A stretch of DNA of 64,000 nucleotides from Piscicola geometra (Eukaryota > Annelida > Clitellata > Hirudinida > Piscicolidae), in contig OX030962.1 in NCBI GenBank assembly GCA_943735955.1, positions 2,626,110 through 2,690,109 on the forward strand. Direction: 5' to 3'. The translations under genes and the position numbers were made by a program. Shown in pieces: positions 49,201-59,740 of the stretch. Position 1 is the stretch's first letter. Every line of letters begins with the position of its first letter. Under the pieces are notes generated by a model. That model ran no database searches. It was not told the DNA's origin and worked only from the letters and a program-made list of their open reading frames with translations.

Positions 49201-49647
49201 TAATTTTTTTTAAAGATATTTAAACATATGGAGCTCAAACAGTGACTGTTAAACCAACTGTAAGCTCTATCTGGGAGTAGAGGGAGCTCCAGAAAGAGAA
49301 GTTCTTGCTGTCGAGGTTGTAGAGGCGTGCCCTGGTGAAGGTCTCCTGGTCCATCACGCCCTCCACCTCCTTCGGCACTGTCTGCACCTTCTTCAGGATC
49401 TGGCACTGCATGTGATGGAAGGGGGGGGGGGTGGGAGATTCGATTACATACTTATATACCAGACCACAAAAATAAATGATATCTCAAGTTTGAAAACTTT
49501 AGTATCAAAAGCTCATACTTGTCGGTAGCTCAGATAGGTTTCCCATGTGTAGACTGCCCAGGAAAAGACAAGAACACAATAAAGAAGATCAACTTTTTCC
49601 AGATATTTATTGAATTCTCCATTAACTGCATCAAATACTCGCTCCAT
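46206..49647 (-). CDS. ZMPSTE24: CAAX prenyl protease 1 (Ste24/ZMPSTE24), complete
   Basis: Integral-membrane zinc metalloprotease of the ER/inner nuclear membrane that cleaves the last three residues of farnesylated CAAX proteins and processes prelamin A-type substrates. Minus-strand exons: 49647-49519, 49405-49259, 49085-48999, 48740-48624, 48484-48332, 48148-48007, 47571-47219, 46835-46692, 46457-46206. Total 1524 nt, 507 residues (human 475). Landmarks: [14 protein letters not shown] in the first span, [59 protein letters not shown], the zinc motif HELGH (358-362), and the third ligand Glu438 in [10 protein letters not shown], spaced as in the human enzyme. All catalytic residues are intact. 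The extra length is mostly a Lys/Glu-rich loop before HELGH. All but one intron are phase 0. It converges on the elongase gene. Confidence 0.97.
46620..46691 (+). repeat. (CA)n tract at ZMPSTE24 exon 8 donor
   Basis: On the minus strand the exon runs straight into GTGTGTGTG, so the donor is embedded in the microsatellite. Confidence 0.85.
46855..47160 (+). repeat. 23-bp GATGGCATGGAAGGGTGTGG minisatellite
   Basis: About 13 units with one- to ten-base variants, filling ZMPSTE24 intron 7. Confidence 0.95.
47580..48000 (+). repeat. GATGATGTTGAGAGT and 24-bp ACCAACACCACTACAAGCATC repeats
   Basis: GAT-rich units at 47583-47665 and nine 24-bp units at 47778-47995, in ZMPSTE24 intron 6. Confidence 0.9.
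48741..48998 (-). other. AT-rich ZMPSTE24 intron
   Basis: Nothing recognised beyond ATATATT-rich sequence. Other introns of this gene not covered by repeat entries are likewise featureless. Confidence 0.5.
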
Positions 49648-50982
49648 TTTCTAGTTTAAAAAAATTAAAAATATAATTTTTAATGCTTTCACAAAAATAA
49701 AAATCAAGTAAGCGTATTCAAAAAACAAAAACTAATTAAAAGTAAAAATAAATCATTTAAAATCGAATATTAAAAATTTATGGGTAGTATGAAAATCAAT
49801 TCAAAATAAATTTGTTAATTTGATAAATGTTATAAGCATAGATATCAATAAAAACCATTGAAAATCTTTAAAATTCTTTACTTAAACTCTATCATGACCT
49901 TATTTTAACTTCTGATTCTAATGCCTCTTCTTTTATGCCTTGACTTTTCAGCTGCTTTTGATACTGTCGACCATACTCTTTTATTAAATGTTTTAGATTC
50001 TTCCTTTAATATTTCTGGTTCCTCTCTTATCTGGCTTAAATCCTACCTTTCTGAGAGAACTTCCTATGTATCAATTGAATCTTCTCGTTCTTTTTCTGTT
50101 TCTTTATCTTATGGTGTTCCACAGGGCTCAATCCTTGGTCCCTAACTTTTTATTCTTTATACCTCGGAACTACCTAATATTATTTCGTCATCTTCTTTAA
50201 ACAGTCAAATTTATGCTGACGACTCCTATATTTTTACATCTTTCACTGACTCTTCTCTTGACCTTATTGTTAATAAAATAACTCTCTGTCTTCAATCTAT
50301 AATCTCTTGGGCTTCTTCTATGTTTCTCAAACTTAATCCGGACAAATTTGAACTCATATATTTTAATAAAAAATCAAAGTCTTTACTATCTCTTCCTTCT
50401 TTAGTTTTGCCTCCCCCTCTTCACTCTCTCTAAACCCTTCCTCTTCCATTCGTAGCCTTGGTTTTGTTTTTGATTCTAACTTGTCTTTAGCTTCTCAAAT
50501 TCTATCTGTCTCTAAATCTTGTTACTTCCACATTCGTCGTATTAAACAGCTTCTTCCTTTTCTCGATGATCCTACCTTGCAACTTCTTGTATCTTCTCTA
50601 GTTCTCTCCAGGATTGATTATTGCAACTCTCTTTACTATGGTCTCTTTACTACTTTAGCTCCTCTAAATAAAGCCTTTAATTGTGCTGCTCGTCTTGTTG
50701 CTCGTGCTCCTAAGTTTTCTCACATTTCTCCTTATCTTCGTTTGTTACATTGGTTACCTTTGAGATCTAGAGTGACTTTTAAAATATGTTTAAAATTCAT
50801 AACTGTAATGCTCCAATTTATCTTAAAAATCTAATTAACCTATTAACGCATGAATCAAAGGAATTAATTAATTTTTTTACATTTTATTGAAAAACTGATT
50901 CTAAAAAATAAAAGAAAAAAATTATTCTGAAATCTTTTATACAAAAAAAGTTATGATGAAAATAAAAAATGTTTTTTAAAAA

Positions 50983-51938
50983 GGACACTATGCATTGCTA
51001 CTGACGGCAATTACGATTCGTGGTAGATGCTGAAGCACTCCAAATGTAAAGCTACATTACATTTAAGGCATTTCTTTTCCACTTTCTTTCCACATTGCTT
51101 GCATCTTTTTTGCCCATCTCCAATTTGACTAATAAAATGATCTTATTAGTTTGGATACCACCGATCCACCAAGGCCTAAATCGCTGTTGCAATCTTCCGA
51201 TGCTCCTTGATATGGGTTTACCAAATAACCAAGCCTATTATTTAGACGCCAAACTGTATTTCCAAACCCTATAGGTTTCCCTCTGATCTTTTGATGAATG
51301 CCTCCCATAATATGGCACCATTGATTCATCAATTGCCAAATGACATTCTTTGGGCTAAAATTTGTAAAATCTGTCATTCATAGCATCAAATAATGGACGC
51401 ACTTTGGCCATTCTGTCTAATTTATTTATTTTCTCATTGTCATTGCAATGAAAATATCTTAATAATTATTCAAATCTGTTGACAGTGACAACATTGCTTA
51501 CAGCCAGATTGTGTCCATTGTCGCTTTGTTCGCAATACATCCTGCAATTTGCCAAAGGATCATAGTCTCTTGATTTTGAGGGTAGAGCGCTATAGAAATT
51601 TATTTGATTGATTGATTGATTGCCTGAAAGAATGTGTATAGGCTATAATTATGCTTTCAGGTTTGCTCCTTTATCAAACCGCAGGATTTACTGCGAACAA
51701 AGCGACCATGAACACAATCTAGCTATACTGTATAGTTATCAACTTGATGACTGTTACATAAAAAATAAATTAAAAAATGTGAGGGAAGACATGTTTTAAA
51801 ATTTTGATTTGTCGTTTGAACTATTAGAACTGTATCTGCTGAGAAGAAATCATTGTCATCTTCCAAAATACTAAGGACTTCATGAAGAGCGAATCTGAAA
51901 ATAATTGTTTGTACCATCAGTATTAATGCATAGTGTCC
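50983..51938 (-). mobile_element. Possible second, nested piggyBac element
   Basis: GGACACTATGCAT (50983-50995) and ATGCATAGTGTCC (51926-51938) form a perfect 13-bp inverted pair. TTAA follows on the right (51939-51942); on the left TTAA lies 3 bases away. The transposase fragments lie between these inner ends. Nesting is inferred; the pair could also be subterminal repeats of one element. Confidence 0.55.
51505..51720. repeat. Inverted repeat around a LINE-tail fragment
   Basis: AGATTGTGTCCATTGTCGCT at 51509 is complementary to 51683-51716, over about 29 bp with two mismatches. Between the arms is AGCGCTATAGAAATTTATTT followed by (GATT)n, a LINE 3' tail. It sits inside the piggyBac region. 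Confidence 0.75.
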
Positions 51939-52713
51939 TTAAAAAAGGAAATTCAATAAAACACCGTTTTTGGAAATAATATTACATGTAAAATGAAATT
52001 TATTTTAAAATAAGATATAAGAATGAATAACAATAAAATAATTTTATACATTATGAATGGTAGACATTAAATAAAAGTATAACTAACTTTTTTTCATGAG
52101 CCATGACAAAAACACAAAAAATTTAGTTATCGCCTTGAAAAATCAGAATATCGAAACAATCTATCAGTTTCAAATCACAATTTTTTTTTTAAAAGACTTC
52201 AGTTTATATAGGACTGGATTAGTTGCAAAGATAATAAATATAATCAAGATAACTATTATAAAAAAAACGTTTTATTGCTGTCCTTAAAAAAAGACAGTAT
52301 GCGTTAATAGGTTAAACAACCCCCTAAATCTGGTCTAAGATCATCCACCTTTAATCGTTCTTTTCGTTTTCCAGTTAAACACTCTTTTGCTAAACGTTCT
52401 TTTTCTTACTGTGGTCCTCTTTTATGGAATTCTTTACCTTCTTCTTTAACTTCAACTAAGTCACTCATAACTTTCCGTCGAGGCCTGAAGACGTACTTGT
52501 TTGGGAAGTGATGGCTGAGCGCTTTTGTTCGCTTAGTAAAGGGCGCTATACAAATTATTAGTGATTGATTGAAAAGTCCTAAATTAGGACCTAATTGAGC
52601 CTTCTTCCGCACGGCAAAAAACTTTGGCGCTTGGTTACGACTTGAAGATTATGACTTGAATGGTCAAATTATTTAACTATTGCTGTGAATTTAAATATTC
52701 TTTATTGTTCACG

Positions 52714-52951
52714 GCCTGATAGACGCAGGTCATTTATAAAAAACGTAAAAAGATGGGGAGCGGGGACTTAGACTCAAAGGTTGCCTGTTCGAATTCCTGA
52801 CAAGCAACCGTGAACAATCATATACCTAGTGTATATGATGCGGTGTTTGCGACGTATGCATTGAGATGTGTACGTCGTTTGGAGTGGCGCCTCTGGCGCA
52901 TAAGAACTATGGTTCTCAGAACCATTGTAACATGGCCTGCGTCTATCAGGC
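52714..52951 (+). mobile_element. tRNA-derived SINE bounded by 16-bp inverted repeats
   Basis: B box-like GTTCGAATTCC (about 52787-52797), palindromic core CATATACCTAGTGTATATG, GAGTGGCGCC, the ATGGTTCTCAGAACCAT hairpin, and the tail CCTGCGTCTATCAGGC. The tail is the exact reverse complement of GCCTGATAGACGCAGG at 52714-52729, so this copy has inverted ends, unlike the copy at 45869. Confidence 0.75.
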
Positions 52952-53482
52952 TGTAATTAATATTTTTTTAATATATAAAATCGATTAACGAAACAAATGA
53001 CAATTAATTATTTAAGTTCTTGTACCTAATTCCCCTTTTTTTCTTTGAAAATTTAAATCTTAGACTGCTGAAGCTATTTTCAACGCTTATCTCGAACTTC
53101 TTTTGATGAATTAATTGTAGAATACTTATAATTATAAACAAAACAGTGCATTGAAGGCTTCTTTGCTGTGATGCAATGGGGAGACTAAAAGTTACTAACT
53201 GCTAAAATATTCATTACACCCGGGTAGTCATTGGACCCTTTCCAAAAGCACCTGTGCTATTTTTATGATTATTATTACTTTTTATCATTTAATATCTTAT
53301 ATAAACTCGTATAATTTTTTTTGTATTTATGATTTTTATTATTAGGTACAAGAAATTTTATATGTTCGATCGCTTCGTTGCAACTCTTGAATACAAAGTG
53401 CGAATTGATAGCAAACCATAGGAAGTTATACTTTTATTTAATAAATTTAAAATTATACGTTTCAATTCAGTAAGAATCCAAC
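52952..53482 (+). other. AT-rich region upstream of the LRR gene
   Basis: No element recognised. It presumably holds the promoter and 5' UTR of the LRR gene; no core promoter motif can be called with confidence. Confidence 0.4.
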
Positions 53483-55609
53483 ATGCTTGGCTGGGACCGA
53501 CAAGGAGATCAGGGCACTTTCCGACCAATGCTAAACTCCATTGGCTTGATCCAGGTCGACATTTCGAAAAGGAATTTAAGCAGTATTTATGAAGATCTGT
53601 TCAACTACACCAAACTGCAAGTGCTCATAGCTTCCAATAACCAGATACTAGAAGTTTCCGAGAGGTTAGGAAACCTAAAGAAGCTTAAAATTCTCGATTT
53701 GTCGCACAACAAACTCGACACGATGCCTGTAAGCACTGCAAAATGCCAGAGGATTCTGCACATCTACCTGCAAAACAACCGGATCACAAGACTACCCGAA
53801 GAATTGGCAAACCTGAGAAGTTTAAAGTTTCTCCGACTGGAAGACAACTTGCTGGAAAGCCTCCCAAAAAGATTTGGTCTGCTGGCGAGTCTGACAAAAG
53901 TGGATTTGAGCAAGAACAGTCTGGTGAGCCTGCCAGATTCATTCGTTTATCTGAAGCACCTGCTTTACCTTGACCTTTCCGACAATGCCTTCGTCCTCTT
54001 TCCAGCGCCTCTGCAGCGGCTTGGAAGACTGGAAAGTTTGCTGATTAGCAGGAACAAGATCACCAGTTTGAGCGCTGACCTCACCGGACTTAAATGTCTC
54101 CTTTCGCTTGATCTCTCGTACAACCACTTCAGCACCTTTCCTTCATCCATCGGCGATCTGACTAACCTGCAAACTCTCACTTTCACCCATAACCACCTCC
54201 TCCATCTCAGTTCCAGACTCTCAAAACTCAAGCACCTCACTTCACTCCACCTCTCCCACAACCAACTCACACAACTCCCCGACAACTTTTCTTCACTAAA
54301 ACATCTCAACATCGAGAACAACAACATTTCCTTCCTCTCTCTTCTCAACATCTCGAAGCTCCAAACACTCCACGCCAACAACAACCACCTGACCGACATT
54401 CCAAGGGGTCTGTACAGCTTGCAATCCATCACAGAGGTTCACTTAAGCGGAAACCAAATCGAAAAGGTCACACCATATATAGGTCATCTGCGGAGCCTCA
54501 AAGTTCTCGATCTATCTAACAACCGCATCAAACTCCTTCCCAAGGCGCTATATGAAATGAAGGGACTCGAAAGGTTGATTCTGACTCGGGAAGATCGCAA
54601 CAGAAGGTTTGATCAACGAAAAGTGCCCCCATCACAACTCCCTGTTGCCTTCCACGTCTCCCAAAGAAGACAAAAGCCTTCAAGTTCCTTCTGGAGGATG
54701 CTTTCATTCAAGAAAAAAACTAAAAGGAATCCACGAAAAGATATAAATAATCCAGTGTTTGGGCAGATGGTTGAAGACGCCGTCATGCCTGACACCCAGA
54801 CAAATGGGAAGAAGCAGCATAGAAAGATGCCATTGTCAAAGAGCTCAGTTGCCTTCGAAGATGACTTTCGCTTCAAGGAAAAAGATAAGGTATTGATTGG
54901 AAAGAAGTACTATCATGATGATGATGATGATGATGGCGGTGATGACGATGATGGTAATGATGATGATGAAGACGGTAGTGATTTTTATAAGAAGCAATAT
55001 TCTTTAGCGAGCACAGCAAGTTTGAATGGCAAGGGCAGACTTGAGGGCTTGGATGCAGTCGATGATGGAAATTCAAGAATAAAAGCTAAAAGCAATAAAA
55101 CCAGCGATAAAAGCAAAAACGTTAAAAATGAAAAAATAAAAAATAAAAACATGAAAAACAGTAATATTAATAATTACAATAACTCTGACGGTAGCTTTTT
55201 CAGCGTTGAGAACGATTCAAACTCTTATACAAAGTCACCAAGAAAGCAGCCTCAAGCCTCCACCAAGCGCCTCACCAAGCAATTCTACAACGACGACAAA
55301 CCACCTCACCTGCAAACCCCCTTCAAGATGCTCCACCCCATCTTTCCAAGCACCTCTCCACACACCACTCGTCATATAGATTTCTCCACACACCAGCACC
55401 CCTATGCATCTTTCCAACAACCCTACAGAGATGTCGATGCAATCAGCACGACTGTGACCGTCAATGAAGATGTTGGTGACGCGGTTTCATTGGGAGATGA
55501 TGATTTTGAGTTCATCCCGGATGATGTGAGAGATGATAAACTCTACCACTTGGCTACTGAGCTGGAATCACTCCTCAATAACCAACTTCTCACGCCGTAT
55601 TGTCTGTAG
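53483..55609 (+). CDS. Leucine-rich-repeat protein, SHOC2/erbin-type repeats, 708 residues, single exon
   Basis: About 15 tandem LRRs of 22-24 residues cover residues 20-370, with the pattern LxxLxLxxNxLxxLPxxxxxL (examples KLKILDLSHNKLDTMP and LLYLDLSDNAFVLFP). The LPxx spacing is that of the intracellular SHOC2/Ras-suppressor class. No signal peptide, membrane span or second known domain is visible. After a basic stretch (FKKKTKRNPRKD, about 412-425) the C-terminal 290 residues are low complexity: an Asp run from GAT repeats (about 478-497), Lys/Asn-rich and His/Thr/Pro-rich parts, and an acidic end. LRR proteins of this kind are binding scaffolds; I cannot name a partner. It is intronless among intron-rich neighbours, so a retrogene origin is possible. 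Start context is CCAACATG; AATAAA lies at 55851. Real gene: very likely; orthology unknown. Confidence 0.9.
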   Translation: MLGWDRQGDQGTFRPMLNSIGLIQVDISKRNLSSIYEDLFNYTKLQVLIASNNQILEVSERLGNLKKLKILDLSHNKLDTMPVSTAKCQRILHIYLQNNRITRLPEELANLRSLKFLRLEDNLLESLPKRFGLLASLTKVDLSKNSLVSLPDSFVYLKHLLYLDLSDNAFVLFPAPLQRLGRLESLLISRNKITSLSADLTGLKCLLSLDLSYNHFSTFPSSIGDLTNLQTLTFTHNHLLHLSSRLSKLKHLTSLHLSHNQLTQLPDNFSSLKHLNIENNNISFLSLLNISKLQTLHANNNHLTDIPRGLYSLQSITEVHLSGNQIEKVTPYIGHLRSLKVLDLSNNRIKLLPKALYEMKGLERLILTREDRNRRFDQRKVPPSQLPVAFHVSQRRQKPSSSFWRMLSFKKKTKRNPRKDINNPVFGQMVEDAVMPDTQTNGKKQHRKMPLSKSSVAFEDDFRFKEKDKVLIGKKYYHDDDDDDGGDDDDGNDDDEDGSDFYKKQYSLASTASLNGKGRLEGLDAVDDGNSRIKAKSNKTSDKSKNVKNEKIKNKNMKNSNINNYNNSDGSFFSVENDSNSYTKSPRKQPQASTKRLTKQFYNDDKPPHLQTPFKMLHPIFPSTSPHTTRHIDFSTHQHPYASFQQPYRDVDAISTTVTVNEDVGDAVSLGDDDFEFIPDDVRDDKLYHLATELESLLNNQLLTPYCL

Positions 55610-55850
55610 TTTTGGCTGTTGAAGTTTTGTTGTAAGTAGTTGAGTTTGCTAAAGTTCTCTTGTCTATAGTTTACTCTTTTTATTTTTTTTTATGTCTTCA
55701 CACACATAACATATTTTTTATGCTGATTTTTATTTTCATAGTTTTTCTTAGATAATTTTTGCCTATATTTCACCCTAAAATACATGTTCTAATATTTTAT
55801 TTTCCTTAATTAAAAATCACTAAAAAATCTGAAAAAATTGTTTTATCGTT

Positions 55851-55856
55851 AATAAA
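55851..55856 (+). promoter_or_regulatory. LRR gene polyadenylation signal
   Basis: AATAAA about 240 bases after the stop codon. Confidence 0.6.
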
Positions 55857-56022
55857 AATGATCTCATAATAATTGTTATTAAAAAATTAGAATATTGAAA
55901 ACTATTACGCACTACAAAATATCTAATTATCTAAGGGTCTTACTTGCTAAATTAACATCTGACTTCACAGACAAAAGATTGCATTATAATTCTTCTGGTT
56001 CGTTTACATTGATATATTTTAA

Positions 56023-56695
<673 letters not shown>

Positions 56696-56728
56696 AGAAA
56701 TACCTTGAAAATAATTAAACATTTTATT

Positions 56729-56734
56729 AATAAA
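56729..56734 (+). promoter_or_regulatory. GABARAP polyadenylation signal
   Basis: AATAAA 34 bases after the stop codon. Confidence 0.65.
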
Positions 56735-58329
56735 CTGAGTTTTCAAATAGTGATGATGATGATGATAGTAAGGATGATACAATATCTTTTGTTCAGAGAA
56801 ATTCTATTGAATAGCTAGATTTTTAATGGATTTTTTATTCTTTGTTTCTATATCCGGCATTTAAAAGAGTTGTTGGAACTATTGCACCAGCCGGATGGGG
56901 TACATGGAAATAGTTAATTGCATGTGTAATTAATCTTTCGATTTTTGTAGCTTCTGCAACTGCATCATCATTAAAGTACTTATACATTTAATAAGTCGTC
57001 AATATAATTGGTTTATTTCTATAAATTATTATGTTTGATAGCTTTTTTAATTCAAATTTTCATTACTGAAAAGAAAATCAGGAATGATTATTGCAAAATT
57101 GTTATAATATATATTAAAATATTTTATATTGGTGATGATGTTAGTAATAATTAAAAGAATGATAATTATTTCAATAAAATAACGAAATTTGTATAAACCA
57201 TAGATATCCTACAAACAATAAACAATAAAAAGTGAGAATGAACAATATTTAATGAATGATAAATATTTAATGAATGATAAATATTTAATGAATGATAAAT
57301 ATTTAATGAATGATAAATATTTAATGAATGATAAATATTTAATGAATGATAAATATTTAATGAATGATAAATATTTAAATAAAACTAAATTGTATTAACA
57401 ATAAAAAGCGAGAGTGAATAATTCTTCCTTTTTGGATTGAACAGTTAATGGTATTGTTTTTGAACAATTTCCAAATAAAAATGTGTTCAAAGACACTTTT
57501 GGCACATTTATTTTTGAAGATGGAGGAAGAAATTCTAAATTCATGAATGATCCTAGTTTTCTCTTTTTTTAAAGATTTATTCTCTTTTTACTAAAATATT
57601 CAACAGATGATATAAAAGCAAAAACTTAATTGTGATGCGCTTAACATTTAATAAAATGCTATACGTATGATTTGTATTTTAAAAGCCACAAACGGAGGAG
57701 CACTTTTTTTCAATTAAGTTGATATCATTTTAAAGATTAGGAAATGTTCTTTCAGAATGTATTTGCTAGATTTTAATTATATTATTAAAAGTAGTTTAAA
57801 ATTCAAAGTGAAAAATTTAAAGTTTATTTTCTCGTTTAATTATTTGAGAAATAATTTTCTAGCATTCGGTTTGAAGTAGGAAATTCAAATACGATTTTAA
57901 TGATATATAATTCATTTATATACATTATATTTTGGTTTCTGAATTTGAAAAATGAACAAGTAGGTGTCGATTCAAAAAGTCCAGATGCCTCAGCGTAAAG
58001 TTGACTTGATATGATATTCAGTTTTAAATATTGGTTTTTTAAGCTTAGTTAATTAAATTTTACTTTTTATTAGATTTTTTAAATGAAAAAATGGTTAAAC
58101 TTTCATTTAATTACAATTTGAATTTTATTTAAAAGCTAGAACCTTAAATAAAAACAATTTATTGTGCTGATTGCACGTATTAACGAAATTCGCCACTTTT
58201 AGCTCATATGCATATCGTTCGTGGCGGTTGCTAAGTATACCTATCCAATGGTCTGTTGAAAAGAGGGGTGAGATACGTCCATGCGGTGCAGAAGGTGGTT
58301 GGGCCACGCTGACTGCCACTCATCCAGAT
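56735..58329. other. AT-rich intergenic DNA with one small satellite
   Basis: Contains an 18-bp repeat TGAATGATAAATATTTAA (57240-57380, about 8 units). The rest is AT-rich with no gene. The last 200 bases (58150-58320) are more GC-rich and may be repeat-derived, but I could not assign them. Confidence 0.6.
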
Positions 58330-59205
58330 ATATAAAGATTACATCTACGTAAAGTAGGTATAGAGGATACATTTATATAAAGTAGATATAGAGGATACAT
58401 TTAGATAAAGTAGGAATAGATGTTACATTTATATAAAGTAGATATAGATAATACATTCAGAAATTAGCAAGAAAATGCGCTAATGACTACTGGCTTCAGC
58501 TATGCCAAAAGATTCAACAATCATCCGATACTGGAGACATCAAGGGCATGTACGACGGCATTAAAGATAAAAGCAGATGGAGACAAGCTGTGCGCATGGG
58601 ACTAGAAGCGGGGGAAGCAGGTAATCGTCAACTTGCCAGTGAAAAGCGCTCCCGCAGAAAAGAAAAACAGCAGCGATCTGCGACCAGCAGCCACCAACAA
58701 TCAGCAGCGAGCAACAACCAACAAAGAACAACAACCATCAGAGAACAACAACCATCAGAGAACAACAACCATCAGAGAACAACAACCATCAGAGAACAAC
58801 AACCATCAGAGAACAACAACCAACAAAGAACAACAACCATCAGAGAACAACAACCACAGCGAAAAGTTCTCCCTCGGCGCAAGTCCATTGTCTACTTAGA
58901 CTGAAGGACGCCAACAAAAGAATACATCTATAAAAGTATAGAGGATACATCTATATAAAGTATAGAGGATACATCAATATAAAGTATAGAAGATACATCT
59001 ATATAAAGTATAGAAGATACATCTATAAAAGTATAGAGAATAAATCTATATAAAGTATAGAGGATACATCTATATAAAGTATAGAGGATACATCTATAAA
59101 AGTATAGAGGATACATCTATATAAAGTATAGAGGATACATGTATAAAAGTATAGAAGATACATCTATATAAAGTAGATATAGCGAATACATCTATAACAA
59201 GTAGT
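58330..59205 (+). repeat. ATAGAGGATACATCTATATAAAGT minisatellite split by a LINE fragment
   Basis: Units of 21-25 bp occur on both sides of 58466-58906 (58330-58465 and 58918-59205). Left units carry TAGATATAGAG; right units are more homogeneous. Confidence 0.9.
58466..58906 (+). mobile_element. LINE fragment (endonuclease-RT linker region)
   Basis: A frame from 58466 reads KLARKCANDYWLQLCQKIQQ, then SSDTGDIKGMYDGIK. This block is common just before the reverse transcriptase in animal non-LTR retrotransposons. It continues into a Gln/Asn/Thr-rich stretch made of an 18-21-bp repeat (accatcagagaacaacaa, 58735-58850) and stops at 58902. No reverse transcriptase follows. Confidence 0.75.
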
Positions 59206-59424
59206 ATAATAATTATTGTTTTATCATTGTCATAATCGTATTTATAGGTCATAGGATCAATAAAGTCAACAACTTTTTCAAACTTCTTCGATATTAATAT
59301 GGTTTCTTTTATACTAATACTAAACTGTAGTTTATTTTATTATTTAATATTTACCACTAAAGAGAGCTTCATCACTCATCAGATGCTTAGTAATATCAAG
59401 GTTAGACTATTGTAATAGTACACT

Positions 59425-59515
59425 ATACAACATTCTATACACTATACAACATTCTATACACTATACAGCATTCTATACACTATACAACATTCTATACACT
59501 ATACAACATACAAAT
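59425..59515 (+). repeat. CATTCTATACACTATACAA repeat
   Basis: About five 19-bp units. Confidence 0.9.
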
Positions 59516-59663
59516 TGTAACGAAGTTTTTTTTAAACAAAAAACATCTAATGATAAAGGTTTTTGGGAAATTTCTCAAAGCATTTTGATTGAATAAACTA
59601 TTTATAATTATATACGAAGGCTCTCCTCGGTTTGTTAAATAAAAAAATAGTTTTGAATATGCC

Positions 59664-59669
59664 TTTATT
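59664..59669 (-). promoter_or_regulatory. Polyadenylation signal for the Lys/Glu-rich last exon
   Basis: AATAAA on the minus strand, 72 bases after the stop at 59741. I see no canonical signal between 60300 and 60367. Confidence 0.55.
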
Positions 59670-59740
59670 TTCAGTCAAAGATCAATTTGCACTATAATTA
59701 GAGTTTTCATATAATTGAATTTTCAAACGGTTTTTAAAAC

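Larger units (their letters stand above)
50839..52311 (-). mobile_element. piggyBac-family transposon inserted in the LINE
   Basis: The ends are CCTATTAACGCAT and ATGCGTTAATAGG, perfect 13-bp inverted repeats. They are flanked by TTAA on both sides (50835-50838 and 52312-52315), which is diagnostic of piggyBac. A minus-strand frame (51377-51129) carries transposase core sequence (YLVNPYQGASED...LGLGGSVV). Further along the same strand (51120-51010) is the C-terminal Cys-rich finger (C-x2-C, C-x2-C, CF-x3-H). The catalytic region is broken, so the copy is inactive. A second inverted pair lies inside, at 50983 and 51938. Confidence 0.92.
49900..52575 (+). mobile_element. LINE (jockey/CR1-like non-LTR) relic, 5'-truncated, interrupted by piggyBac
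   Basis: 49921-50145 encodes the reverse transcriptase start block (LDFSAAFDTVDHTLLL ... GVPQGSILGP). An in-frame TAA at about 50141 follows, then the catalytic YADD box (about 50213) and conserved RT/thumb sequence to 50834, with one frameshift near 50425. After the inserted DNA (50839-52311) the frame resumes with the typical C-terminal block (CGPLLWNSLP ... FRRGLKTYLFGK) and a tail GGGCGCTATACAAATTATTA followed by GATTGATTGA. It lies upstream of ZMPSTE24 and opposite to it. Confidence 0.92.
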
